Part shown: positions 15,180-23,140 of the stretch, piece by piece | Layout: every line of letters begins with the position of its first letter | Numbering within the stretch: the first letter of the stretch is position 1 | Source of the DNA: Gammaproteobacteria bacterium | GTDB lineage: Bacteria > Pseudomonadota > Gammaproteobacteria > Chromatiales > Chromatiaceae | Assembly (NCBI GenBank): GCA_024227135.1 | Contig: JAAELC010000042.1 | Location: 1-36,744, forward strand | Direction: 5' to 3' | Length of the DNA: 36,744 nucleotides | Notes under the pieces: generated by a model | What the model saw: the letters and a program-made list of their open reading frames with translations, nothing else | What the model was told of the DNA's origin: nothing | Databases searched by the model: none | Translations under genes and position numbers: made by a program

Positions 15180-15806
15180 ATGAGTGATTTGAATACCGCA
15201 ATGATCGAACAGTATCGCAACAGCTTCCTCCAGGAAGTTGAGGCGAATGTGGAAGAGGGCGAATGGGTCAAAATGTGCATGCAGTGCGGTGTATGCGCTG
15301 GCTCCTGCCCTCTGGGTAACGCCTGGGAACATCCGCCCCAGGAGATCTTTATGATGATCCGTGCCGGGAAACGGGAAGAGGTTCTGGGTTCGGAATCCAT
15401 GTGGATGTGCACCTCCTGCTATAACTGCATCGCCCGCTGCCCCCGAGGCTTGCCCGTCACCCACATCATGCATGGTCTGGCCCACTACGCCCAGCGCCTG
15501 GGTTTGGTTCCCAGGAACCAGCCCACCCAGCGATTTGCCCAGATGTTCTGGGATAATCTGAGCAAGAAAGGGCGGGTCAACGAACTCAAGCTCGGCATGA
15601 GCCTTTACTTCATGAACGGTTTTGGAGAAGGCATCAAAACGTCACTGAAAATGAAGGATATAGGGCTGAATATGTTCAAGGCCAAACGCATGTCCCCGAC
15701 AGAGGCCTTCGGTGGCCACAAGGTCAAAGATCTTGCCGGCTTCCAGAAGATGATTAAAAAAGCAAAGGAACTGGAAGATGCACGAATCCAGAAAAGTGAT
15801 AACTGA
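15180..15806 (+). CDS. hdrC: HdrC-like iron-sulfur protein (takes the place of QmoC N-terminus)
   Basis: 208 residues with two complete 4Fe-4S motifs: C33-x2-C36-x2-C39-x3-C43 (CMQCGVCAGSCP) and C77-x2-C80-x2-C83-x3-C87 (CTSCYNCIARCP). This is the HdrC layout. QmoC of sulfate reducers is an HdrC-like domain fused to a haem b membrane domain; here the membrane part is absent, and the C-terminus is soluble and lysine-rich. Sulfur oxidisers often carry separate hdrC and hdrB genes beside qmoAB instead of qmoC. The start at 15180 is supported by AAGGGG nine bases upstream and the family-like N-terminus; a longer frame from 15054 is spacer sequence. Next gene hdrB begins 11 bases after its stop. 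Confidence 0.9.
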   Translation: MSDLNTAMIEQYRNSFLQEVEANVEEGEWVKMCMQCGVCAGSCPLGNAWEHPPQEIFMMIRAGKREEVLGSESMWMCTSCYNCIARCPRGLPVTHIMHGLAHYAQRLGLVPRNQPTQRFAQMFWDNLSKKGRVNELKLGMSLYFMNGFGEGIKTSLKMKDIGLNMFKAKRMSPTEAFGGHKVKDLAGFQKMIKKAKELEDARIQKSDN

Positions 15807-15817
15807 GAGGAACAACA

Positions 15818-16717
15818 ATGGCTAAGAAAGAGTATTCCTTCTATCCCGGGTGTTCCTCCCAGAAAGGCGCATCCTCATCCAATATGCAGAAGTCCGTCGA
15901 AACCATGTGTGAAGAACTCGACGTGACACTCAATCAGATCCCTGACTGGAACTGCTGTGCAGCTTCCATCGGCTATGGAGGGGGGGGTGAGTTGCCGCGA
16001 CTGGCACTGTCTGCCCGTAACATCGCCCTGTCCGAAGAGCACAATACCGGCCAGGATATCGTGGCTACCTGCGCAGCCTGCTGGCTGGCTACCCGGGAGG
16101 CTTCCGAGCGCCTGCATGACGATACCGGCTTAATGGCCGAAGCCAACCTGGCACTGGCAGAAGCGGGGCTCAAACTGAAGATCGAAACCCCGATTCGCCA
16201 TATGGTGGAAGTATTGATCGAGGATATCGGTTACGAAAGCATTGGGCAGAAGGTTAAACGACCCCTGGAAGGATTGAAAATTGCCGGTTATGTGGGCTGC
16301 CAGACCAATCGGCCGTTTGGCATTGATGGTGAATCCTTCGAGAACCCAATGTACCTGGATAAACTGGTGGGGACCCTGGGCGCAGACCCGGTGCAGAACT
16401 ACGATAGGAAAGTACAGTGCTGCGGCGGTGCACTGGCCTTCTCCGAGCCTGAGAAATCCCAGGATATGATCAAGACGATCATCGAGTCAGCTTATGACAG
16501 CAGCGCAGAAATGATCGTTACCCCCTGCCCTGTCTGCCAGATGAACGTGGAGATCTACCAGGATAGGATCAACCAGCGCCATGGCACGCAGTTCAAAATG
16601 CCGGTGGTCTACTACAGTCAGTTGATGGATGTGGCTTTCGGCCGTTCCGCCAAGGACTCAGTCCTGGATGGACAGGTGATCAAGGCAAAAAAACTGGAAG
16701 ACATTGCCGGCAAATAG
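15818..16717 (+). CDS. hdrB: HdrB-like protein with two CCG cysteine domains
   Basis: 299-residue HdrB homologue. It has both CCG motifs that in methanogen HdrB bind two non-cubane 4Fe-4S clusters. Motif one is C12, C46-C47, C85-x2-C88 (YPGC, NCCAAS, CAAC). Motif two is C161, C201-C202, C237-x2-C240 (VGCQ, QCCGGA, CPVC). All ten cysteines are present, so it is probably functional. Within the Qmo-type complex it would be the site that meets the quinone or another electron carrier, which is not settled for this variant. A GAGGAAC ribosome site precedes the ATG. It ends the cluster and is followed by a strong hairpin. Confidence 0.92.
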   Translation: MAKKEYSFYPGCSSQKGASSSNMQKSVETMCEELDVTLNQIPDWNCCAASIGYGGGGELPRLALSARNIALSEEHNTGQDIVATCAACWLATREASERLHDDTGLMAEANLALAEAGLKLKIETPIRHMVEVLIEDIGYESIGQKVKRPLEGLKIAGYVGCQTNRPFGIDGESFENPMYLDKLVGTLGADPVQNYDRKVQCCGGALAFSEPEKSQDMIKTIIESAYDSSAEMIVTPCPVCQMNVEIYQDRINQRHGTQFKMPVVYYSQLMDVAFGRSAKDSVLDGQVIKAKKLEDIAGK

Positions 16718-16742
16718 CTTGAATTCCAGATACCTGTTGCAA

Positions 16743-16772
16743 CCACAAAGCCCTCTGATGAGGGCTTCGTGG
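16743..16772 (+). terminator. Hairpin after the qmo-hdr cluster
   Basis: CCAC-A-AAGCCCTC, loop TGAT, GAGGGCTT-C-GTGG: a stem of 12 pairs with one mismatch, 26 bases past the hdrB stop. There is no T run after it, so it may be a weak terminator or an mRNA 3' end stabiliser rather than a classical Rho-independent terminator. Confidence 0.55.
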
Positions 16773-16832
16773 ATTCTGGAGATCACTGTTTCAGCTGTCT
16801 CCCGTTATTCGATCCCTTGTAGAGGAGTTTGA

Positions 16833-17831
16833 ATGAAGATTCTGGCGGGTGATATCGGCGGCACGAAAACCCGGCTGGCCCTGTTCGACTCCCGAAATGA
16901 GACGTTGGAAAACCTGCAGGAGCAGACCTATGTCAGTCGGCAGTTTTCTTCCCTGGACGCCATCATCGACCAGTTTCTTGCTCCTGCCGGGGCGTCACCC
17001 GACGCTGCCGGGTTTGGCCTGGCCGGACCGGTCCATGGGCGCTCCTGCAGGATTACCAACCTGCCATGGCATATCGATGCCGATGCCATGGAGAGCCGGC
17101 TTGGTATTCCAAGGGTTATCCTTTTGAATGATCTCGAAGCCACCGCCTGGGGTATCGGTGGTTTGAAGCAGAAGGACTTTCTCACGCTGCAGGAAGGTAC
17201 CTCCAATGCCATGGGAAACCGCATGGTCATCGCAGCGGGGACCGGACTGGGACAGGCAGGGATTTTCTGGGACGGTGCCCGCTATCATCCCTTTGCAACC
17301 GAAGGGGGCCATTGTGATTTTTCCCCCCGGAATGATCTCGAGTTCGCTCTGCACAGCTGGCTGGGTGAAAAGTACGGGCACGTCAGCTGGGAACGGGTAC
17401 TATCGGGTCCTGGCCTGGTGGATATCCACAGCTTTCTGTGCACCCATACAGCCACAGCCACACCGTCATGGCTGGCTGACCGGATGGGCATGGATGACCC
17501 GGCAGCTGTAATTTCCCAGGCTGCCGAGGCTGGAAGCGATCAGCTATGCATCGATTCTCTGAAACTGTTCGTCCGGCTTTACGGGGTCGAGACGGGCAAC
17601 CAGGCACTGAAGACAATGGCCACCGGAGGGGTTTTCATCGGTGGCGGTATCGCACCCAGAATCATTCAATGGTTGAAGCAAGCTCCATTCATCCAAGCAT
17701 TCAATGACAAGGGAAGCATGAGCTCACTGATGGAACGTATGAAGGTTAAAGTCATCCTGAATGACAAGGCAGCTCTGTACGGATCTGCACTCCGGCTGAC
17801 AGCCCGGCCTGGCCTTCCAGTCAAACCCTGA
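16833..17831 (+). CDS. glk: Glucokinase
   Basis: 332-residue cytoplasmic ATP-dependent glucokinase of the bacterial Glk type (E. coli Glk 321 residues). Motifs in order: phosphate-binding GDIGGTKTRLAL (6-17); FGLAGPV; the catalytic-base region LLNDLEATAWG with Asp100; the ATP-binding GTGLGQAG (136-143); and the glucose-binding EGGH (157-160). The late GGVFIGGGIAPRI is the second phosphate/adenosine motif. It makes glucose 6-phosphate for glycolysis or glycogen metabolism. AGAGGAG lies six bases before the ATG. It stands alone, after the hairpin that closes the qmo-hdr cluster. Confidence 0.95.
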   Translation: MKILAGDIGGTKTRLALFDSRNETLENLQEQTYVSRQFSSLDAIIDQFLAPAGASPDAAGFGLAGPVHGRSCRITNLPWHIDADAMESRLGIPRVILLNDLEATAWGIGGLKQKDFLTLQEGTSNAMGNRMVIAAGTGLGQAGIFWDGARYHPFATEGGHCDFSPRNDLEFALHSWLGEKYGHVSWERVLSGPGLVDIHSFLCTHTATATPSWLADRMGMDDPAAVISQAAEAGSDQLCIDSLKLFVRLYGVETGNQALKTMATGGVFIGGGIAPRIIQWLKQAPFIQAFNDKGSMSSLMERMKVKVILNDKAALYGSALRLTARPGLPVKP

Positions 17832-18203
17832 ACTCCAGGGCCACAACCCCGGCAAACAGGCCGACCGGTCCAATTGAAACCGGAACTGTTGCAACAGATC
17901 CCCAGCCTGACAGGCAGACTCCACGTCGTTCTTACTTCCCGTTAATCGGCGGGCGCACTCACAGAACGCAGTGGTATGGGCTGAGACATGACGATAGAGG
18001 TATGGGTCTCACCACAGGCATTGATTAAGCCCACGAAACATTCGAGGTGCTTTGAATCCCTGGTCATCACCCTGAGCAGGTACGATTCCTATCCTGTCAC
18101 ATGCAGGCCACACCCTTAAAATCTGTCAGGCAATTTTACAGAATGCCTCCAGGAACCGGAAGTACCCTTTGTAACCCACTCAATCAACTGCATATATTGC
18201 TCT
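17832..18203. other. Intergenic region between glk and the PEP-CTERM gene
   Basis: About 370 bases with no supported gene. It ends at the sigma-54-type site. A region at 18125-18155 with GGCAATTTTACAGAATGCC, a weak dyad with GGCA/TGCC ends, lies about 60 bases before the promoter, where an enhancer-binding activator could sit. Confidence 0.35.
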
Positions 18204-18219
18204 TGGTACAGTTATTGCT
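18204..18219 (+). promoter_or_regulatory. Sigma-54 (RpoN) -24/-12 promoter
   Basis: TGGTACAGTTATTGCT fits the RpoN consensus TGGCACG-N4-TTGCW with the correct spacing. The invariant GG (18205-18206) and GC (18217-18218) are ten bases apart as required, and only positions 4 and 7 differ. Transcription would start near 18230, giving a leader of about 100 bases before the PEP-CTERM start codon. In exosortase systems, PEP-CTERM genes are known to be activated by the PrsK/PrsR two-component pair with RpoN, so this fits the downstream gene. Confidence 0.75.
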
Positions 18220-18327
18220 GTAACAAATAAACAACACATAAGTCGTTGAGTTACCCTAATAATTACATTCCCTTTTTGCATGGTAGTTTTAGGGTATATC
18301 CCTTGTCAGACAAAGAAGGCCAGTAAC

Positions 18328-19140
18328 GTGAACACAATAAAAAGCAGGAAAACACTCGTAGCATTACTCTTAACCACAGGGTTGACTTACGCCGGTAGCG
18401 CCGCTTCCTTCGTCATGTACGATCAGAACGTGACCAACAACGTAGTAATGGGAAGTGGAGTGACCAACGGATCCTTTACCACCGACAGGGTAGACGGTAT
18501 CGAACTGGGACTGCGGGGAAAACTACGCCACGATACATCCGGGATTCCGCAGAATACGTTCAACAGTAATGGCGATGGTACATACAGCTTCCAGGCGATC
18601 GTTGCACCTACACAGTCTTCTCCAACCGCAGAGTGGAGTTTTGAGTGGTCGATCAATACCGATTTCGATGGCTCGACTGGTGATAAGCTGAGAGACCTCA
18701 GCTACGAACTGGGACTCGATTTCGATCCGACGCTGGGCACCAACTTCATCGTCTTTGATCCCATCAATGACATTAATCCCGGCAATAGTTTACAGCTCTG
18801 GGACCATTCGATGGGAACTAACACAACACCCCAAAGTGGAGGCATCGAAGCGACAAGTGAGGGTAATTTCGCTGCACTCATCGCTCAAAACAACATTGCA
18901 CAGAATTCCTGGAAACCCCATTGGTTCCTGACCGGCTTCGACCCTGTGATCGATGGTACCTACAACTTTTATCTTGCCGCCTATGACAGCGCCGGTGCAG
19001 AACTGGCCCGCACCGATATCCAGATCATAGCCGGTAACGGGGGTGCTGCGGTTCCAGAACCGGCCACCTATGCATTGCTTGCACTGGGACTGGCCGGTCT
19101 GGGTTACCGAAGGTATCAGGGCAGGAAAACCACCCAATAA
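18328..19140 (+). CDS. PEP-CTERM sorting domain surface protein
   Basis: 270-residue exported protein. A basic N-terminus and hydrophobic core (KSRKTLVALLLTTGLTYAGSAAS) form a signal peptide. The mature part is about 220 residues rich in Asp, Asn, Gly and Thr with predicted beta structure and no named domain; its function is unknown. The C-terminus has the exosortase signal: VPEPATYALLALGLAGLGYRRYQGRK, meaning a PEP motif, a hydrophobic helix and a basic end. Exosortase would cut here and attach or release the protein with exopolysaccharide. The start is taken as GTG at 18328, which has GAAGG eight bases upstream and gives a standard signal peptide; an upstream ATG at 18280 has neither. No exosortase gene is in the window. 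Confidence 0.85.
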   Translation: MNTIKSRKTLVALLLTTGLTYAGSAASFVMYDQNVTNNVVMGSGVTNGSFTTDRVDGIELGLRGKLRHDTSGIPQNTFNSNGDGTYSFQAIVAPTQSSPTAEWSFEWSINTDFDGSTGDKLRDLSYELGLDFDPTLGTNFIVFDPINDINPGNSLQLWDHSMGTNTTPQSGGIEATSEGNFAALIAQNNIAQNSWKPHWFLTGFDPVIDGTYNFYLAAYDSAGAELARTDIQIIAGNGGAAVPEPATYALLALGLAGLGYRRYQGRKTTQ

Positions 19141-19193
19141 CCTGGTACCCCTTCGATAGGATACCGAAGGAGAGAAAGAACAGGACCCTCCAG

Positions 19194-19220
19194 AACCCCG
19201 CTGATCCAGCGGGGTTTTTT
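19194..19220 (+). terminator. Rho-independent terminator after the PEP-CTERM gene
   Basis: AACCCCGCT (19194-19202) and AGCGGGGTT (19208-19216) form a perfect nine-pair stem with a five-base loop, followed by six T residues. A smaller hairpin (CCTTCG/CGAAGG, about 19150-19170) precedes it. Confidence 0.92.
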
Positions 19221-19318
19221 CAGCCTCGTCTACACCCGATCAGAACCCAGGTGACCTGCTTCGAATATTGAGTCGTGAGATGGCTGTTGCGAAACGCGCC
19301 TGACCCTTCCGGGCTGGA

Positions 19319-20902
19319 TCAGAGGTCCCATATATCTCCGTATTTATGGCGTCTGCCACAGTAACGGCAAGTGAATGTCTCGCCGACTGTCTGGTAGAAA
19401 TGGGGCGGTACGTTCTGATAGGCTCCCGGCCAAGTGACACACTCCGGGTTCTTGCAGGAAATCTCCGCAAAGTTATAGATCTTCGGTGGCATGGCCAGAC
19501 GGTATTTTGCCTTCACCGATCGATCTTTGATGAGATTAACGGTACATCCGGGAGAAACAGCGGCGAGTTTTTTCAACTCGGTAGGATCAATCTCCAGAAT
19601 ATCAGGCAAGGACATGATGCCCTTGTAATCCTTAGGATCCACGGAATGGAATACCCCGTGTGATCCCCGGACGTTGAGTTTGAGGATGCGTCGAATCTTA
19701 TAGATACGATCCCAGATTTCCTCGGGCGTAAAACCCTTCGCAACGTGATCGATCACAGTCCCGTCATCCACCGGCTTGATCCCGACTTTGAATCGGTCCT
19801 CTACACGGGACTTGCGTTTGATCGGCACTTCGGTGATGAAAGACTTTTTCTTATTCTCCGGAATGGGGGCGACACCATCGAAATCGTTCCCCAGTTGACC
19901 GGCAACCATGGCTAATTCGATCACTCGCGTGAAGTATCCATTGATACTCTGAGCATCCCATCCGTTAAGGGACGTTCCATCCAGAAACGAAGGGATAACC
20001 GGCTTCTCTCTATGACGGGGAAGTGGGTGGAAGAAGCGGGTGTTTTCTGGCAGTTTATCCAGCCACCGCTGTCGGAAGGTCACCGCCTCTCTAAGTTCAC
20101 TCTCCCGCTCACGAATCTCGTCACCCATCCGCTCGAGTTGCAGACGCGTGAAATACCAACATCGACTGATTTCCTCTGAACCAAGGTACTCTTCAATGCT
20201 CCCCCACTCCCGGATTTCAAAACCATTGTCCTCCATCCGGCTCCTGTAGGATGGAGGGAGGGTCAACTCCTTGGGAGCCACCAGATCAACGGTGACCGAT
20301 CGAAAGGCACGCAGCCCGTCGGCTTTGGAATGAACCGTCCGTCCATGGTGAAGGTCACCAATCAAGGCAACATGTATATGGGAGTCATCCCAGTCAAGCT
20401 GTTCCAGAAAAGTGAATTCGTCCAGGAATTCCTGGGTGGGATGTTCATGCCGGCCATCGCCGGCATTGATAAATACCGGTCTCTCCCGGCCGATACGATC
20501 CGCGTACTCACCGATCTGCTCTTCCAGGGCCAGACAAACACCCTCCATACGTGTTCGCATAACGAAAATGGAGCGCCGCCCGTATCCAAAGAGCATTTTT
20601 ATAGTATCAACCAGACTCTCAGATTTTTTAAAGGACGAGGATGAGACGTCGAAGACATTGAGCTTCACATTGTGAAATTTGGCCGCGTTTCGGAAAGATT
20701 CCTTAGTACGGGTGGAATCTTCCAGAAACATCAAGTAGACACTCAGCTCCGGATCATCGATACGGAAAGGTGTTAGATCCCCGCCGGAGGTCCATGCCGC
20801 CTTGAGCTCCCGGGTTTTTCGATAGAGGTAGCGATGTTCATCGACACTCAGATCAGCGGTGGCGGCCAGGGTACGGCCTTTGAATGATTTTCCATTGGAC
20901 AT
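19319..20902 (-). CDS. pyrB: Fused aspartate carbamoyltransferase: PyrB catalytic and PyrI regulatory chains
   Basis: 527 residues joining the two chains of aspartate carbamoyltransferase, the first committed step of pyrimidine synthesis. The catalytic part (about 1-350) has the carbamoyl-phosphate motif STRT (63-66), the 80s-type loop with SSSSFKKSESLVDT, HPTQEFLDEF (154-163) and the HPLPR motif (292-296). The PyrI part (about 365-527) has GTVIDHVAKG, the nucleotide-binding start. Its C-terminal zinc domain has C483, C488, C512 and C515. E. coli makes these as separate polypeptides; a fusion is known in some bacteria such as Thermotoga and Treponema. The linker (about 345-365) is lysine-rich. 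GGGAG lies 11 bases before the ATG. The gene stands alone. Confidence 0.92.
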   Translation of the reverse strand: MSNGKSFKGRTLAATADLSVDEHRYLYRKTRELKAAWTSGGDLTPFRIDDPELSVYLMFLEDSTRTKESFRNAAKFHNVKLNVFDVSSSSFKKSESLVDTIKMLFGYGRRSIFVMRTRMEGVCLALEEQIGEYADRIGRERPVFINAGDGRHEHPTQEFLDEFTFLEQLDWDDSHIHVALIGDLHHGRTVHSKADGLRAFRSVTVDLVAPKELTLPPSYRSRMEDNGFEIREWGSIEEYLGSEEISRCWYFTRLQLERMGDEIRERESELREAVTFRQRWLDKLPENTRFFHPLPRHREKPVIPSFLDGTSLNGWDAQSINGYFTRVIELAMVAGQLGNDFDGVAPIPENKKKSFITEVPIKRKSRVEDRFKVGIKPVDDGTVIDHVAKGFTPEEIWDRIYKIRRILKLNVRGSHGVFHSVDPKDYKGIMSLPDILEIDPTELKKLAAVSPGCTVNLIKDRSVKAKYRLAMPPKIYNFAEISCKNPECVTWPGAYQNVPPHFYQTVGETFTCRYCGRRHKYGDIWDL

Positions 20903-21622
20903 CGAAAAAGCTGCTCCCGTCAGGATTCTTTTTGGAAAAGCGAAGCCGACAATTCAGAGTTTTCCCTCTCGAACACTAAGGAATGAAAGGGACCTGTTGA
21001 AGGATACCCAAATCCACTCGTCGACGGCAACCAGACTTAAGGCTTAAGAGTCAGCCGAGTAACCTGAGCCGAACTGGATATTTTTTTGGCGACTCTTAGA
21101 TAGCTACACCCTGAAAAGCCCGGGGTGGACTTATTCAGATTGTCCTCAACTGTTAACCTGGGGTCTACAGGCGCACCGGGGTACCAGACTGTGGTGAGTT
21201 GAAAAAGCTGTTATCAGGCCAACCTTTCGCCAGTAGTGCTGCATCTCTTACCACTCTGAAGCAGGGCAATAGAATAATGCGCCCCGGTCATCTAACCGGC
21301 AATCAGCCGTAACTTGAGCCATCGACCAGAGAAATCACCCGTCAGCATCACCACTATTATGCCAATGACCAACGAGGGGGCAGCCAAATGGGTTGCTCCG
21401 GAAAGAGCGTGGGCAACAGTGCTGGAGCCAGTAGACTGCTGATGCGCTTACGGGGCTTGGCATCCAGCCTGGATACGACACCCGAGGATTTAGAAGTACA
21501 ACCCAACATGGCTTCGCCATGAATTGAATTGTGCAGGCCATTGACAGGTGTCAGTGGCAGGTAATCCTTTGCTCACCGGGTCTGTATGAGACCGGCTCTC
21601 GAGCCATTCTATGGGCTTTACA
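20903..21622. other. Gene-poor interval with a possible eroded membrane-protein fragment
   Basis: 720 bases without an intact gene. On the minus strand between about 21525 and 21300 two overlapping frames look protein-like but are broken: one reads SRLDAKPRKRISSLLAPALL, and a shifted one continues LAAPSLVIGIIVVMLTGDFS, which looks like a membrane segment. This suggests a decayed gene with a frameshift near 21400, of unknown family. The rest shows nothing recognisable. Confidence 0.35.
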
Positions 21623-21958
21623 CTACGTCATGACACCGATATAAATCTCCTTGCCGCGCCGGTTTCCGTCCTGTTGACGATTTCCACTCTGCTGACGATT
21701 TCCATTCTGCTGGCGGTTTCCGTTGGGTTCACGTTTCGCTTCGCGTTTTGCCTTTTTCTGAAATGAGAGCTTCACCTTTTTTGCGACCAACCCTTGCTTG
21801 GTTGGGTGACATTCAAACTCAACCGTTGCACCAACCTTCAAGAACTGGCAGTTAACAAGATCGGCTTTACGGACCATTATGTCCGGGCCCCCTCCGTTAT
21901 CGAGAAACCCGGAATCCCTATCGCGGAACCATTTCTTCACTACTGTTTGCAAAATCAC
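21623..21958 (-). CDS. Cold-shock-domain-like protein with asparagine/glutamine-rich repeat tail
   Basis: Up to 111 residues. The first 65 resemble a cold-shock (OB-fold) domain: VKKWFRDRDSGFLDNGGGPDIMVRKADL, then LKVGATVEFECHPTKQGLVAKKVKL, matching the usual order of K-W-F, G-F, D-I-F/V and V-x-F-x motifs. It probably binds single-stranded RNA or DNA. The tail carries three copies of an NRQQ[N/S/D]G unit, coded by an 18-base tandem repeat, and ends in a short basic stretch. The start is uncertain: GTG at 21958 has a GAGG too close, while TTG at 21952 has GAGG seven bases upstream and may be the real start. No neighbours share its strand. Confidence 0.65.
   Translation of the reverse strand: MILQTVVKKWFRDRDSGFLDNGGGPDIMVRKADLVNCQFLKVGATVEFECHPTKQGLVAKKVKLSFQKKAKREAKREPNGNRQQNGNRQQSGNRQQDGNRRGKEIYIGVMT
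21671..21724. repeat. 18-base tandem repeat, three units, in the cold-shock-like gene
   Basis: CTGTTGACGATTTCCACT, CTGCTGACGATTTCCATT and CTGCTGGCGGTTTCCGTT follow each other without gaps (21671-21688, 21689-21706, 21707-21724), with a partial unit before them. The unit length is a multiple of three, so copy-number change would lengthen or shorten the protein tail without a frameshift. Confidence 0.85.
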
Positions 21959-22333
21959 ACCTCGCAGTTAGATAGTTAACACCACACTCTCCCTGTTTAC
22001 CCGCAGCACCCTCATCGGACATCGCTGCGCTGTAAATTCCCAACTCTGATCAGTAACCCTCCCAGGGTCATGTTCAGCCTCTCTTACTCCCGTCCTGCTC
22101 TCCTTCGCCACCCCACTCAACCGGGGTACCAAAGTTTGCCACCCGATAGCTCATGGTTTAGACATCGCTATCCAGATTTCAGAGCCACCCATCCAAACCT
22201 GAAAAGGATAGCCTGTTCTCATTTACTGCCCGGACCAGCCAATGTCACAGGACTCGACGCTGGTTAGATAATAAAGTTGCTGGCTTCGGAAACTCGTCAG
22301 ATTGCACAGGCTTGCTGCTGCACAACAACACCC
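21959..22333. other. Non-coding interval upstream of the cold-shock-like gene
   Basis: About 375 bases. It contains the leader of the cold-shock-like gene on the minus strand and sequence trailing from the transposase remnant. No intact reading frame with a recognisable product. Confidence 0.35.
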
Positions 22334-22440
22334 CCCAACTTATCGACCATGCCCGCCCGCACAGGATTGGGAGAATACACCGGGCTAATTCGGGAAGCTG
22401 ACTATCAGACTCCGATAAATCTGACCAGCCGTAATGAAGC
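22334..22440 (-). pseudogene. Remnant of a REP-associated tyrosine transposase (Y1/IS200-like)
   Basis: Two adjacent minus-strand frames together give DSQLPELARCIL followed by NPVRAGMVDKLG. This matches the hallmark D-S-Y-L-L-E-L-A-R-Y-I-x-L-NPVRAGMV of REP-associated Y1 transposases, which nick and mobilise palindromic repeats. A frameshift separates the two halves. Just upstream LVRFIGV may be the G-R-F-K motif, broken by two stop codons. The catalytic tyrosine region and both ends of the gene are not recognisable, so it is dead. Confidence 0.6.
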
Positions 22441-23140
22441 ATAACGGCTGATATCGGTCTTGAAACAGTAGCCCGGTATGTGACGATTTCCTGGTAATTC
22501 AGCGATTATAGCGAAACGTCTATTCTTGTTCGTGTCATTGACAACATCGATACGGTTAAGGTCACCGACCATTCCATACTCAATTTGAGATTTTGAGTGG
22601 CTGTAACCTCAGTATACTGAGAAAACAATCATTAGCATCCTTTGCAACGCGGTATCAATTGGTACGATCCACAAGGCACATGGGGTACCTTATAGTCAGG
22701 CTGTTTTGAAGATAATAGGCCGGAACCGCTCATTATACAAATTATGAGGGTGCCAATCGAATAACCTTGGTTTAACTCATTCCGGGTGAGTCGCCAATCA
22801 GGCCAACTCAGGCAGCCTGATATCACACCTGCTGGAAATCTACTTTCCGGAAATGACCTTGGTTACCTGCCCCCCCGTAATCGATCCTCGTCCGTACATT
22901 CATTGCCACTTCCAGAGCGGTAGGGGCAGGTTCAGCAAACCCGTCGGTATTCGCGACAAGCCCCCCCCCGGTGTTATAACGCTTGCTGAAAATCACGCTT
23001 TCAAGCCCTGCAAACCCCAGGGCCTGAACACAGGGAGCATCGATCTCGGCAACCGCTATCCACAGGCTTGTGAGATGGGAGGGGTACTTGTCCCCTGGGG
23101 GACGGAGTCGCGAGTCCCATCAAGCTGTTACCGCTTTCTA
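22441..23140. other. Gene-poor interval upstream of the transposase remnant
   Basis: 700 bases with no supported gene, promoter or RNA. Long open frames exist on both strands near 22853-23362 but have no family resemblance and overlap the end of the EAL-HDOD gene. Probably decayed DNA. Confidence 0.4.
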
